24,586 bases of DNA, taken from Planctomycetota bacterium (GTDB taxonomy: Bacteria; Planctomycetota; PUPC01; DSUN01). How positions within the stretch are numbered: the first letter of the stretch is position 1; every line of letters starts with the position of its first letter. The stretch lies in contig VGYW01000083.1 of assembly GCA_016872875.1 (NCBI GenBank), forward strand, positions 1 to 24,586. Direction: 5' to 3'. This document shows, piece after piece, positions 1 to 6,773 of the stretch. Position numbers and translations under genes: made by a program. The notes beneath the pieces are model-generated. The model saw only the letters and a program-made list of their open reading frames with translations, did no database searches and was not told the origin of the DNA.

Positions 1-167
1 TACTGGCAGGAGTCTAACCAGCGGGCCGATCGTGGCCACTGCAAGCGGCGGCGTCGTGAACTCAGACTACGAGGCATCAAACTGTCCCAACTCAGGAAGT
101 GCTTCAATGTTTTCTAGCGTTGTAGTGCTAAATCGCTCCAAGTCATTCACGCTGGCACCAACCCGAG
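1..167. other. no gene recognised at left edge
   Basis: The first 167 bases lie downstream of the histidine kinase stop codon. I see no convincing gene, RNA or terminator here; an open frame on the plus strand that starts at 32 runs into the kinase gene and has no family resemblance. Confidence 0.4.
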
Positions 168-1247
168 CTACGGGGAAAATGGCATCTCAAATGAGAAAAC
201 GTTCAAGCCGTCCTGGCCGGGCGAATCAACCACAATACTCTCATAGGTGATCTCAAAACCGTGAGCTTCGGCAACCACCTTGGCAATCCAAAGCCCAAGC
301 CCGGAACCCTGTGAGGTCAAGCTCTGAGAGACGGGTGCGCGTGTCCCGCGCTCAAAAATGGTCTTGCGCATTTCCTCTGGCACGAGTCGCCCATAGGATT
401 CCACCGTCACTCTCACCTTGTTCCCTGGGACATCATTGATCCCGACACGCACATCCTTTCCTTCCCTGGAGTACTTGACAGCGTTGTCTATCAGAACCAA
501 GGGGATCGTGTCAAAGGAGTCATAGCAGGAAGGCTTCCCATACGACGTGCCGAACATTCTGATCCCGACCTTCCTGCGCGCGGCGAGCTCCTCAAAAAGC
601 CGGACCATGCGGTGGAAGACTTTGAATACCGGGGTCGGGTGCCTCTGCCCATGCCGAGCAGCGCTCGGGTTGGCAACGATAGAGGACATCGAGAGACGGG
701 TCTGTAGAAGCTCGACTGACTTCAGCAGAGACTTGAGCGCCGGGGAAGCGTTCTCGATCTGTTCCTCGTCGCTGGCCCCAGGCAAGCCCGCGATTATAGC
801 TTCCGCGTTCCGCGTAACGAGGCTTACGGCAGTCTTGACGTCATGGAGGCCGACAATCGCCTCTTGAGCTCGGCGATCGGCCTCGGCCTCAATCAACCGG
901 GGCACTTCGCTCATCGCCCCACACCACTTCTGGATCTCCTGCCAACAGACCCGTTGGGACTTGTTTGCCTTTCTCACAGGCGCCGGACAGGTGGTGTTCA
1001 GAAGCGCTACAAGTAAACCATTGCAGAGCAGTGTCTTCTCCGACAACCGAACAAGCACCAATGAGAACCCCTTGGGGCACATGAAGTGCTGGAGCGTGTC
1101 CGTCGTGACCGGGCTTGCGTGGGTCCAACAGTCTCGGGCCTTGCACTTCTTGCAGAGGCTTGGTTGGGCAATCAAGTACCCGTCGGCCAGCTCCCCTGAC
1201 TTGCTCACCGTGGGGTAAGGGCAAATGCCGGCGAGAGGAACCGCCAT
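168..1247 (-). CDS. cytosolic sensor histidine kinase with Cys-rich N-terminus
   Basis: Sensor kinase of a two-component pair. The C-terminal half is a HATPase_c domain: N box with DNAVKYS (N255) and G2 box GSGLGLWIA (about 314-322). An H box LHDVKT puts the phospho-acceptor at H135. The G1 box reads VESYGRLVP, so the usual Asp and second Gly of D-x-G-x-G are replaced, as in a known subset of kinases with a NYG-type box. The N-terminal 110 residues have no membrane segment but hold nine cysteines, including C32-x2-C35-x4-C40 and C57, which suggests a metal or redox sensor (inference). It lies 11 bases after the response regulator and is probably co-transcribed. The ATG at 1247 is preceded by a weak AGGGGC-like site. 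Family call is firm; the signal sensed is unknown. Confidence 0.88.
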   Translation of the reverse strand: MAVPLAGICPYPTVSKSGELADGYLIAQPSLCKKCKARDCWTHASPVTTDTLQHFMCPKGFSLVLVRLSEKTLLCNGLLVALLNTTCPAPVRKANKSQRVCWQEIQKWCGAMSEVPRLIEAEADRRAQEAIVGLHDVKTAVSLVTRNAEAIIAGLPGASDEEQIENASPALKSLLKSVELLQTRLSMSSIVANPSAARHGQRHPTPVFKVFHRMVRLFEELAARRKVGIRMFGTSYGKPSCYDSFDTIPLVLIDNAVKYSREGKDVRVGINDVPGNKVRVTVESYGRLVPEEMRKTIFERGTRAPVSQSLTSQGSGLGLWIAKVVAEAHGFEITYESIVVDSPGQDGLNVFSFEMPFSP

Positions 1248-1258
1248 GTCTAGCGCCC

Positions 1259-1909
1259 CTAGAGACCAAGAAGAGCGGCCATCTTCGCGGCAAGTCTTGC
1301 CAGGCGGGAGAGGACTTCGGCGTTCTCAACTGTGGATGACAGAATGTCGGTCACGCCTTTCTTGTCCTTCCGCTCCAGTGCCCTAACAACCTTGTCCTCA
1401 ATGCCAGAGATCTTCCGCTCGGGAACCCCTCCGTTCCTGAGAATCCCAGAGACGGTACCCCAGTAGTTCCGGATGGTGAGCTTCTGCTGCATGAGATTGT
1501 CGAGGAGCCGCTTACACTTGGCCGCGTCAACCGGTTTGGGCAGTGAATCGTCCGCGAGCCTCCAGAACCTGTTCTTGCTCAAGTCGAACGATTGGCCGGA
1601 GAACGCCACGACGACCTGTGCTGGGTTAGCCTCTTTGATAGCCTCAAGGACACCCAAGCCATCATCGACCGACCAGTGCTCGGCGACACCCCGAATGTCA
1701 AGCACAATTATGTCGTACTCGCCACGCTCAAGGCGTGCCAGATCCTCAACCTTGGGCCAGTAGTCTATAGCGTATCCTTCCCTCTTCAACAAGGCAATAG
1801 GGAAGCTGTTCTCGTCGTCGTCAATGACCAGAACCCTGGTCCTCTTCCGCAGTTCGGCAACCGGCAGGCTGGGAATGGAGTCTATCTTCCGCCTTCGGAA
1901 TAGAGCCAT
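1259..1909 (-). CDS. response regulator, receiver domain with helical C-terminus
   Basis: Receiver-domain partner of the downstream kinase. Visible receiver residues are the acidic pair D31/D32 (VIDDDENS), phospho-acceptor D71 (IIVLDIRG), S104 (AFSGQ) and K125 (LPKPVD). After about residue 130 there is a helical tail with no DNA-binding fold that I recognise, so output may be protein-protein rather than transcriptional. The start at 1909 is chosen because GGAG lies 8 bases upstream; longer in-frame starts up to 1966 would overlap the promoter. 216 residues. Confidence 0.86.
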   Translation of the reverse strand: MALFRRRKIDSIPSLPVAELRKRTRVLVIDDDENSFPIALLKREGYAIDYWPKVEDLARLERGEYDIIVLDIRGVAEHWSVDDGLGVLEAIKEANPAQVVVAFSGQSFDLSKNRFWRLADDSLPKPVDAAKCKRLLDNLMQQKLTIRNYWGTVSGILRNGGVPERKISGIEDKVVRALERKDKKGVTDILSSTVENAEVLSRLARLAAKMAALLGL

Positions 1910-1937
1910 TCTAAACACTCCTATAGCGCGCTCTTGC

Positions 1938-1966
1938 ATTCTACCACGGAGTATCCTATTCTGCAA
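1938..1966 (-). promoter_or_regulatory. sigma70-type promoter of the response regulator-kinase operon
   Basis: On the minus strand a -35 TTGCAG (1961-1966), a 17-base spacer and a -10 TAGAAT (1938-1943). The predicted start of transcription is near 1931, 20 bases before the regulator ATG at 1909. Confidence 0.65.
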
Positions 1967-2066
1967 GCGGTCTGACGCCCATCAGGCGCCCAGGTGCATG
2001 GGGCAAGCACGGCGGTCGTTGACCCCAGCAGACACAAGGAGGCATGCAATAAAGAAGGACCGGATA

Positions 2067-2219
2067 GTGGCCGAGGTGCGGAAGATACGGGACGCCCATG
2101 CGGCCAGGTTCAACTGCAACATCCGCGCTATCGCCGAGGACTTGAGGTCGCGCGAGGGGAAGGACGGCGAACGCGTGGTGTCGCTGAAGCCGAAGAGGGT
2201 GAAGGCGAAGCAGGTGTGA
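2067..2219 (+). CDS. small conserved hypothetical protein (IVAEVRKIRDAHAARFN type)
   Basis: A 50-residue protein resembling a widespread family of roughly 55-residue proteins whose N-terminus reads like DPIVEEVRRIRDEHAARFN. That family is often seen beside toxin-antitoxin genes; its function is not known to me. A GTG at 2067 has AAGGA 7 bases upstream. A stronger AAGGAGG (2036-2042) points instead at an in-frame ATA at 2049, which would add the six residues the family normally has (KKDRI before VAEV). So either ATA is used, the original ATG has mutated, or the GTG is real. An ATG at 1998 is also in frame but without support. Confidence 0.55.
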   Translation: MAEVRKIRDAHAARFNCNIRAIAEDLRSREGKDGERVVSLKPKRVKAKQV

Positions 2220-2228
2220 ACCGCTGCC

Positions 2229-2376
2229 CTACTTTCTGGCTGGCGGCTTGCCGAGGTTGAGTCTGCGGCGGACTTCGGCGGCGGGGATGCCGCCCTCGGC
2301 CCTCAGCCGCGCTCGGGAACGCTCGATGAGCGCGATGAAGTCCGGATTGGTGCTGAGGCTCAGGCTTTCCCAACAT
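2229..2376 (-). pseudogene. broken antitoxin-like small ORF
   Basis: The minus-strand frame ending at the TAG at 2229-2231 encodes LSTNPDFIALIERSRARL and then GGIPAAEVRRRL, which looks like the C-terminal half of small antitoxins found in planctomycetes and cyanobacteria. That frame has no normal start codon. The only nearby ATG (2374-2376) is in another frame and meets the antitoxin frame only if one base is added after about nine nucleotides. I therefore read it as frameshifted, or as a sequencing indel. It follows the gene at 2392-2592 by 15 bases. Confidence 0.4.
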
Positions 2377-2391
2377 AGGGGCGAGGGGCGC

Positions 2392-2592
2392 TCAACGCTT
2401 CTTCTCCGCCAGGTACTCGCGGAACGGGCGGGATGGCTCGTGGCGGCGCTCGGCGATCATGGCGAGGTCGAGGAGGTCCTCGCGCATTTCGTCGTCATCG
2501 GCTATGCCGCAGAGGACCGCTTGCCGCTGCTTCTTGGGCAGCGAACGCAGGGCGGTCAGAAAGGCCTCTGCGGTAGCTTCGGCTTGGCTCAT
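2392..2592 (-). CDS. small antitoxin-like protein
   Basis: 66 residues, acidic and helical (central DDDEMREDLLDLAMIAERR), ending in a basic FREYLAEKKR. This is the general build of small type II antitoxins without an obvious DNA-binding fold. AAGGAG lies 7 bases before the ATG at 2592. The downstream neighbour is the broken ORF at 2229-2376, so the module may be degraded. A promoter and a 6-base inverted repeat lie directly upstream. The antitoxin role is inferred from size, composition and setting only. Confidence 0.6.
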   Translation of the reverse strand: MSQAEATAEAFLTALRSLPKKQRQAVLCGIADDDEMREDLLDLAMIAERRHEPSRPFREYLAEKKR

Positions 2593-2620
2593 CGCGAATC
2601 TCCTTCTTGCGCTTTCGACA

Positions 2621-2640
2621 CCATCGTTCTAACGCGATGG
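2621..2640. promoter_or_regulatory. candidate autoregulatory operator
   Basis: Inverted repeat CCATCG (2621-2626) and CGATGG (2635-2640) separated by 8 bases. It straddles the -10 of the antitoxin-like gene, the position expected for an autoregulatory site. Confidence 0.35.
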
Positions 2641-2654
2641 GGGCGGCAGCGCAA
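2626..2654 (-). promoter_or_regulatory. promoter of the small antitoxin-like gene
   Basis: Minus-strand -35 TTGCGC (2649-2654), 17-base spacer, -10 TAGAAC (2626-2631), 34 bases upstream of the ATG at 2592. Confidence 0.45.
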
Positions 2655-2679
2655 CCAGAGGATTGCGCGTGCAGGCCTG

Positions 2680-2698
2680 CCCTGAGCGGAGCGAAGGG
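2680..2698. repeat. short intergenic hairpin repeat of the GAGCGGAGCGAAGG type
   Basis: A 19-base stretch with CCCT and AGGG arms around GAGCGGAGCGA. Very similar short motifs recur between genes in many bacterial genomes. Only one copy is in this window. Confidence 0.35.
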
Positions 2699-2708
2699 TC
2701 CGCACGCC

Positions 2709-3026
2709 CTACCTTGAGCCGTGCGCCTTTGCTTCCAGCGATTCGGCGAGGCAGCGGGATGCGAGGTCGGAGGGCGTGCAGCCAGACCGCCGCGCGATGC
2801 GGCGCAGCTTGCGGGCCACTCGTGCGTCTATTGGCACTGACACAAGACCACGCTCTGGCCGCAGATCAACAAGGCACTTGTCCCCCTCGAAGATGCCCTC
2901 TTCCTCGAAGTAGCCAGCATCAATGAGGTCCACCGGGTCGTACTTCTCGTAGTATGCCGCCTTCACCGCGTCGGATGCGCTCTCGGGCGGAGGGGGAGGA
3001 ATGGTTCTATGCGTCTTCGTGCCCAT
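2709..3026 (-). CDS. antitoxin, BrnA/CopG-like
   Basis: 105 residues. The C-terminal third reads VSVPIDARVARKLRRIARRS and on to PSDLASRCLAESL, which fits a ribbon-helix-helix or BrnA-like DNA-binding unit: a beta strand followed by two helices. The N-terminal part is acidic (DAGYFEEEGIFEGD) and may neutralise the toxin. It overlaps the upstream toxin gene by 20 bases, the toxin-first order known for BrnT/BrnA. It probably represses the pair through the palindrome at 3312-3329. The family assignment is from pattern, not from a search. Confidence 0.65.
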   Translation of the reverse strand: MGTKTHRTIPPPPPESASDAVKAAYYEKYDPVDLIDAGYFEEEGIFEGDKCLVDLRPERGLVSVPIDARVARKLRRIARRSGCTPSDLASRCLAESLEAKAHGSR

Positions 3027-3288
3027 GTCGTCTCATCCTCATTCGGAACAGGCGGACCAGCCGCGGCCTTGCGTCCATGGCGTGGAAGACCCACAAGTGA
3101 TCGCCGCGGTCCTCAAACACGATTTCGAGATGCCGCCCCGCATAGGTCTTGCCGACGACCAGGTACGTTCCCCTTGGCCCCGACGGGTTGCGGGACTTCA
3201 CGTGCTTCCGCGCAAGGCACTCGCGGACCTCTTCTTGCCGTACGCCATGCCTGGCAAGGTTCGCGAAGTGGCAGCGGACAGGCTTCAC
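3007..3288 (-). CDS. toxin, BrnT-like/DUF4258-type RNase fold
   Basis: 93 residues, basic. HFANLARHGVRQEEVRECL followed by TYLVVGKTYAGRHLEIVFE and a strand VFHAMDARPR match the layout of BrnT and related small RNase toxins (helix with HGV, then strands with an R/H-rich active face). GTG start at 3288 with AGGA 7 bases upstream; the nearby ATG is out of frame. It is the first gene of a two-gene unit behind a near-perfect promoter. BrnT proteins act as ribonucleases that are held by BrnA; activity here is inferred. Confidence 0.68.
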   Translation of the reverse strand: MKPVRCHFANLARHGVRQEEVRECLARKHVKSRNPSGPRGTYLVVGKTYAGRHLEIVFEDRGDHLWVFHAMDARPRLVRLFRMRMRRHGHEDA

Positions 3289-3311
3289 CGCATAGTCCTG
3301 AGCGGCTCACG

Positions 3312-3329
3312 TGATCGCACCGGTCATCA
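3312..3329. promoter_or_regulatory. candidate operator of the toxin-antitoxin pair
   Basis: An imperfect palindrome with TGAT and ATCA arms and an ACCGGT centre. It sits immediately downstream of the -10 and covers the predicted transcription start, where an antitoxin repressor would bind. Confidence 0.4.
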
Positions 3330-3331
3330 GC

Positions 3332-3360
3332 ATTATAGCCCTGCACACCGGGATGTGCAA
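3332..3360 (-). promoter_or_regulatory. strong promoter of the toxin-antitoxin pair
   Basis: Minus-strand -35 TTGCAC (3355-3360), 17-base spacer, consensus -10 TATAAT (3332-3337), 44 bases before the toxin start codon. Confidence 0.75.
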
Positions 3361-3383
3361 TGTCTGGTAACGCTCGTCTGCGA

Positions 3384-4328
3384 TCAGGCCTCCCCAATGT
3401 CTGTTCGGGTCAGGTCGCCGTACAGCTCGGGGCGGCGGTGGGCCAGGTAGTCGTGGGTGCGGCGGCGCACGTCGTAGCACTTCTTGGCAGAGAGCTGGGC
3501 GATGGCGATGTCCTCGCCCGTGGAGGCGCATTCGGCGATGATGTCGCCGTCAGGATTCAGAATCATGGAGCAGCCCTGGCAACCCTCCTTGTCCTCGCCG
3601 GCCTGGTTGACGAAGACGGCGAAGGCGGCGTTGTCGAACGCCCGCGCCCGCAGCCAGGTGAGGACCCAGTTCCTCGCCTGCTGGTGGACCTGTTCCGGCG
3701 GCAGGTCGCGCCACCAACTGCACCCGACGGCGACGTGGGGCATGATGATGGCCTCGGCGCCCCTGATCGCGTAGATGCGATGGGCCTCGGGGAAATGGTT
3801 GTCGTAGCAGATGAGCACGCCCGCCCGAATCTTCCCCAGGTCGAAAATGGGGAACGCGTTCCCTTGCTTGAAGTAGGCGTATTCGAGACCCGGGACGCAA
3901 TGGCACTTGCTGTACTTGCCGATGAACCCGCTGGGCGAGGCGATGACGTAGGTGTTGTAGACCGCGTTGTCGCGGCGGAGCTCCGCCAGCCCCGCCATCG
4001 CGATTACGTTGTGGCGTCGGGCGATCTCGATCAGGCGTTGGGTCGAAGCCCCCTCGGGGACAGGCTCTGCGACCTCGTAGGGATGGACGCCGGGTTGGTG
4101 CCAGTCTGGCGGGAAACGGCCGGCCTCCGCGCCTGGGGCGCCTTCCCGCTCGTGCCTGCTCCCCAGACTCCACAGGTTATAGCCGGCGACCGCTTGCTCC
4201 TGGAAGCACACGATCTCTGCCCCGGCGCTCGCCGCTCGCGCGGTGAGGTCCGCGATCCTGGCGAGGTTCGCCTCCTTGTCCACTTGCTTGGGAGTGAACT
4301 GCGCGACAGCGATCTGGACGTCCCGCAT
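3384..4328 (-). CDS. carbon-nitrogen hydrolase (nitrilase superfamily amidohydrolase)
   Basis: Hydrolyses a C-N bond (amide, carbamoyl or nitrile); substrate unknown. The Glu-Lys-Cys triad is visible: E44 in CFQEQAVAGY, K141 in GKYSKCHC, C174 in GVLICYDNHFPE. The 314-residue length is normal for a single-domain nitrilase, and no signal peptide is present, so it is cytoplasmic. AGAGGA lies 7 bases before the ATG. It follows the secreted hydrolase gene by 18 bases and is probably the second gene of that operon. The closest general resemblance is to N-carbamoyl-amino-acid or putrescine amidase type members, but I would not name a substrate. Confidence 0.9.
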   Translation of the reverse strand: MRDVQIAVAQFTPKQVDKEANLARIADLTARAASAGAEIVCFQEQAVAGYNLWSLGSRHEREGAPGAEAGRFPPDWHQPGVHPYEVAEPVPEGASTQRLIEIARRHNVIAMAGLAELRRDNAVYNTYVIASPSGFIGKYSKCHCVPGLEYAYFKQGNAFPIFDLGKIRAGVLICYDNHFPEAHRIYAIRGAEAIIMPHVAVGCSWWRDLPPEQVHQQARNWVLTWLRARAFDNAAFAVFVNQAGEDKEGCQGCSMILNPDGDIIAECASTGEDIAIAQLSAKKCYDVRRRTHDYLAHRRPELYGDLTRTDIGEA

Positions 4329-4346
4329 GAGTCGGTCCTCTCTTCA

Positions 4347-6635
4347 TCACTCGCCCTTGGTGATCTTGACGCGGTTCTCACCTTTGACGAGGGGGATTTG
4401 CTTGAGTGTGAGGAGGCCGAATTCGTCGGCGGTGGCGGCGCCTTTGGCGAGTTCCTTGCCAGCCTTGTCGGTGACGGTGTAGGCGAACTTGGCGCCGCTC
4501 GGGGTGCGGAACTTCTGGAGGCGGCGGGGAGTGAGGTCAACGGTGCAGGTGTCCTTGGGCGCTTTGTCGAGGAGGATGACGGTCAGCTCCCAGGCGGCCT
4601 CAGTGTCCACGATGTCCACAGTCGTCCACCGAAGCCAGGCGTTGTAGGCGCCCGTGGGGTCGCCGTCGAAGGGGTCAACGATGACCTCGCTCCGCTTCTT
4701 GGCGGCAACCTCTTCCTGCTGCCGCTTCTTCTCGGCCTCGATCTCTTCCTTCGGGCGGGGCTTGGCGGTGCCGATGTTGTTGTCGAGCGAGCAGTTGGTG
4801 AACGCGGGAAGCGACTGGTCGGTGCGAACGTCGAGGTCGAGGTTCGCGCCGATGATGGTGCGGGTGCCGTGGCCGCCGAGGCCCCAGTTGTAGAAGTGCG
4901 GGCGGCGGGTCTCCTGGAGCGTGCGGGCGAATTGCTGGGCCTGGGGCCAGCCGATGCCGCCGTCGTTCTTCCCGTTCGACGCGATGATCAGCCCCGTCTC
5001 GGCCTTCGGGTTCTGCTTCAGCCACCACACGTCGCTGAAGTGGTCCCACGGCGAGGTCTTGCCGTCGGGCATCGTGATGGCGGCGTCGCGCTTGCCGTAG
5101 CTGTTCTCGTAGGAGCCTCTGAAGCCAGGGCTGAGCTCGGGCACGTGGATGCCCACCCAGCCCATAGCCCAGGCGATGCGGTCGCCGAAGCGGATGGCGT
5201 ACATGGGGGCGCCCGACGCGCCCATCGAGTTGCCGGCGGTGAAGACCCGGGTGAGGTCGAGCTTCGGCCACATGGCCCGCACCTTCTCGGGGGCCTCGGC
5301 GTGCTGCTTGGCCGCCCAGTCGAGGAAGCCGAACGTGCGGTTCATCGTGAAGGGCACCACGTGGCCGTCGCCGAAGCTCTTGGCGGTCCGCAGCGCCTCG
5401 TGGTAGCCGGTCCACCAGTCGTAGGGAATCTGGTTCGAGGCGATGAGAACTGCGCCGCGATGGGCGTTGTACCACCAGCCGTAGCCGCCGTTGAGGCTCC
5501 CGCCCCAGCAGTGGAGGTGGAGGCCGACGGGCGCGGGGTCCACTCGCATCGAGTTGTATTCCGCCTCGCCTCCCGGCCGCTCGGGCTTCGGCTGAAGCGG
5601 CAGGACCACCAGGTAGTCAATCGGGTTGTTCGGCACCGAAGAGTGGGGCCACGACTCCCATCGGGTGTAGATGAGGCGGGCCATCTTCCCGCGGCGATAC
5701 ATCCAGCCATCCTTAGGGTCCGGCTCCTCGATCCATTGGAGGATTGGCTCGCCCTGGCCGACTGTCTCCTCGACAGGCTCTGCCGTGCCGCTCACCTGCG
5801 AGAGGTCCTCCTCGCCGTTGAGGGCCACGCTGACGGCGTAGAAGGCTTTGCCCGCCTCGGCCGGGTTGTGGGCGTAGACGCCCGTGCCCCAGGCGAGCGG
5901 CTCGCCGAGGTCGCTTACCCGATAGAGCACGGGCGGCTTCTTATCCGTGTCGTACTGATGATAGGTGGCGTTCCAGCAGGAGAAGAAACCGCACTCGCCG
6001 ACGAGCTTGGCCTTCGCGACGGTGTCGGGGGTGATCCTCTCAGCGCTCCGCCAGATGCGGAAGGCGAGGCCGGGGTGCTTCTTGGCGAAGTCGCCCACGA
6101 ACGCCTTCACATCGCCGCCCGTCTTGAACTCGGGAATGGCCTCCAGCTTCGGCTCGGTGAAGGTGATGAGCGTCTGCCCCTTGCGATGGGCGGCCTTGAC
6201 GCCTGTGGCCGCGGGAATCTTCTCCGCCCTGGGCTTGCCGCCGACGTAGGACACCTCCAGGTGCGAGACGCCGGCCGCGGTGGACATGACCTTGAGCGCG
6301 AGCGGCTTGCCCGCCTTGTGGGCCGCCGTAACCGCTTCAAGGGCATCCAGGCTCACGAAGCGGGGGGCGACGAACTGTAGGCGGGGCGTCTCTGCCCCGC
6401 GAACGGCCTCGCCCTCGGCGCTCACCTGCGTGGGCGTCAGCGACCGCTGCGTGAAGCCGGTCACGAGCCTCAGCATCAGCTCGGCGCGGAAGATCGCCGC
6501 GTCTCTCGGAATGCCTGATAGGTCCACCGTCAACGGGCCTGCCTTGCTGTCGGGCTTGAACGTGGCCGTGCAGGACCCCGCGTGGGCAAGCTGCCCGGCC
6601 GCGAGGCATAGCGCCAAGAACGAACGCTTGACCAT
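4347..6635 (-). CDS. secreted alpha/beta-hydrolase (esterase-like), large
   Basis: 762 residues with an N-terminal signal peptide (hydrophobic FLALCLAAGQLAHA, probable cleavage after AHA), so exported. The middle carries an alpha/beta-hydrolase with nucleophile S470 in GNSMG; D558 in SNGKNDGG and H589 in GLGGHGTRT are good candidates for the rest of the triad. The N-terminal 300 residues look like beta-rich carbohydrate- or substrate-binding modules. A charged coiled-coil stretch near residues 640-665 (EEIEAEKKRQQEEVAAKKR) leads to a C-terminal beta domain. GAGGAG lies 6 bases before the ATG. It heads a leftward operon with the nitrilase, divergent from the polysaccharide lyase operon, which suggests a role in polymer or ester side-chain breakdown (inference). 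Confidence 0.82.
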   Translation of the reverse strand: MVKRSFLALCLAAGQLAHAGSCTATFKPDSKAGPLTVDLSGIPRDAAIFRAELMLRLVTGFTQRSLTPTQVSAEGEAVRGAETPRLQFVAPRFVSLDALEAVTAAHKAGKPLALKVMSTAAGVSHLEVSYVGGKPRAEKIPAATGVKAAHRKGQTLITFTEPKLEAIPEFKTGGDVKAFVGDFAKKHPGLAFRIWRSAERITPDTVAKAKLVGECGFFSCWNATYHQYDTDKKPPVLYRVSDLGEPLAWGTGVYAHNPAEAGKAFYAVSVALNGEEDLSQVSGTAEPVEETVGQGEPILQWIEEPDPKDGWMYRRGKMARLIYTRWESWPHSSVPNNPIDYLVVLPLQPKPERPGGEAEYNSMRVDPAPVGLHLHCWGGSLNGGYGWWYNAHRGAVLIASNQIPYDWWTGYHEALRTAKSFGDGHVVPFTMNRTFGFLDWAAKQHAEAPEKVRAMWPKLDLTRVFTAGNSMGASGAPMYAIRFGDRIAWAMGWVGIHVPELSPGFRGSYENSYGKRDAAITMPDGKTSPWDHFSDVWWLKQNPKAETGLIIASNGKNDGGIGWPQAQQFARTLQETRRPHFYNWGLGGHGTRTIIGANLDLDVRTDQSLPAFTNCSLDNNIGTAKPRPKEEIEAEKKRQQEEVAAKKRSEVIVDPFDGDPTGAYNAWLRWTTVDIVDTEAAWELTVILLDKAPKDTCTVDLTPRRLQKFRTPSGAKFAYTVTDKAGKELAKGAATADEFGLLTLKQIPLVKGENRVKITKGE

Positions 6636-6666
6636 CGGTGGCTCCTCAGAGAGACGTGAGGCGAAT

Positions 6667-6696
6667 GTGACACGGATTGCGTCCCCATAGTATAAT
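6667..6696 (+). promoter_or_regulatory. promoter of the polysaccharide-lyase operon
   Basis: -35 GTGACA (6667-6672), 18-base spacer, consensus -10 TATAAT (6691-6696). It overlaps the -10 of the leftward promoter. Confidence 0.65.
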
Positions 6697-6716
6697 CACT
6701 CGCGTTCGCTTTTCCA
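6689..6716 (-). promoter_or_regulatory. promoter of the secreted-hydrolase operon
   Basis: Minus-strand -35 TGGAAA (6711-6716), 16-base spacer, -10 TATACT (6689-6694). The -35 is weak. The -10 elements of the two divergent promoters share four bases, so the two operons cannot easily be fired at the same time. Confidence 0.4.
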
Positions 6717-6773
6717 TTCCAAAGGAGACCAAACATCCCTACCCACGAGAGCGTAGGATTCAGTCCTGAGGCA

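Noticed and set aside
3360..6380. A 1006-residue open frame on the plus strand
   Set aside because: It lies antisense to the nitrilase and secreted hydrolase, which have clear catalytic motifs and ribosome-binding sites. Its product is low-complexity Val/Gly/Asp/Arg with no motif; long antisense frames are common in GC-rich genes.
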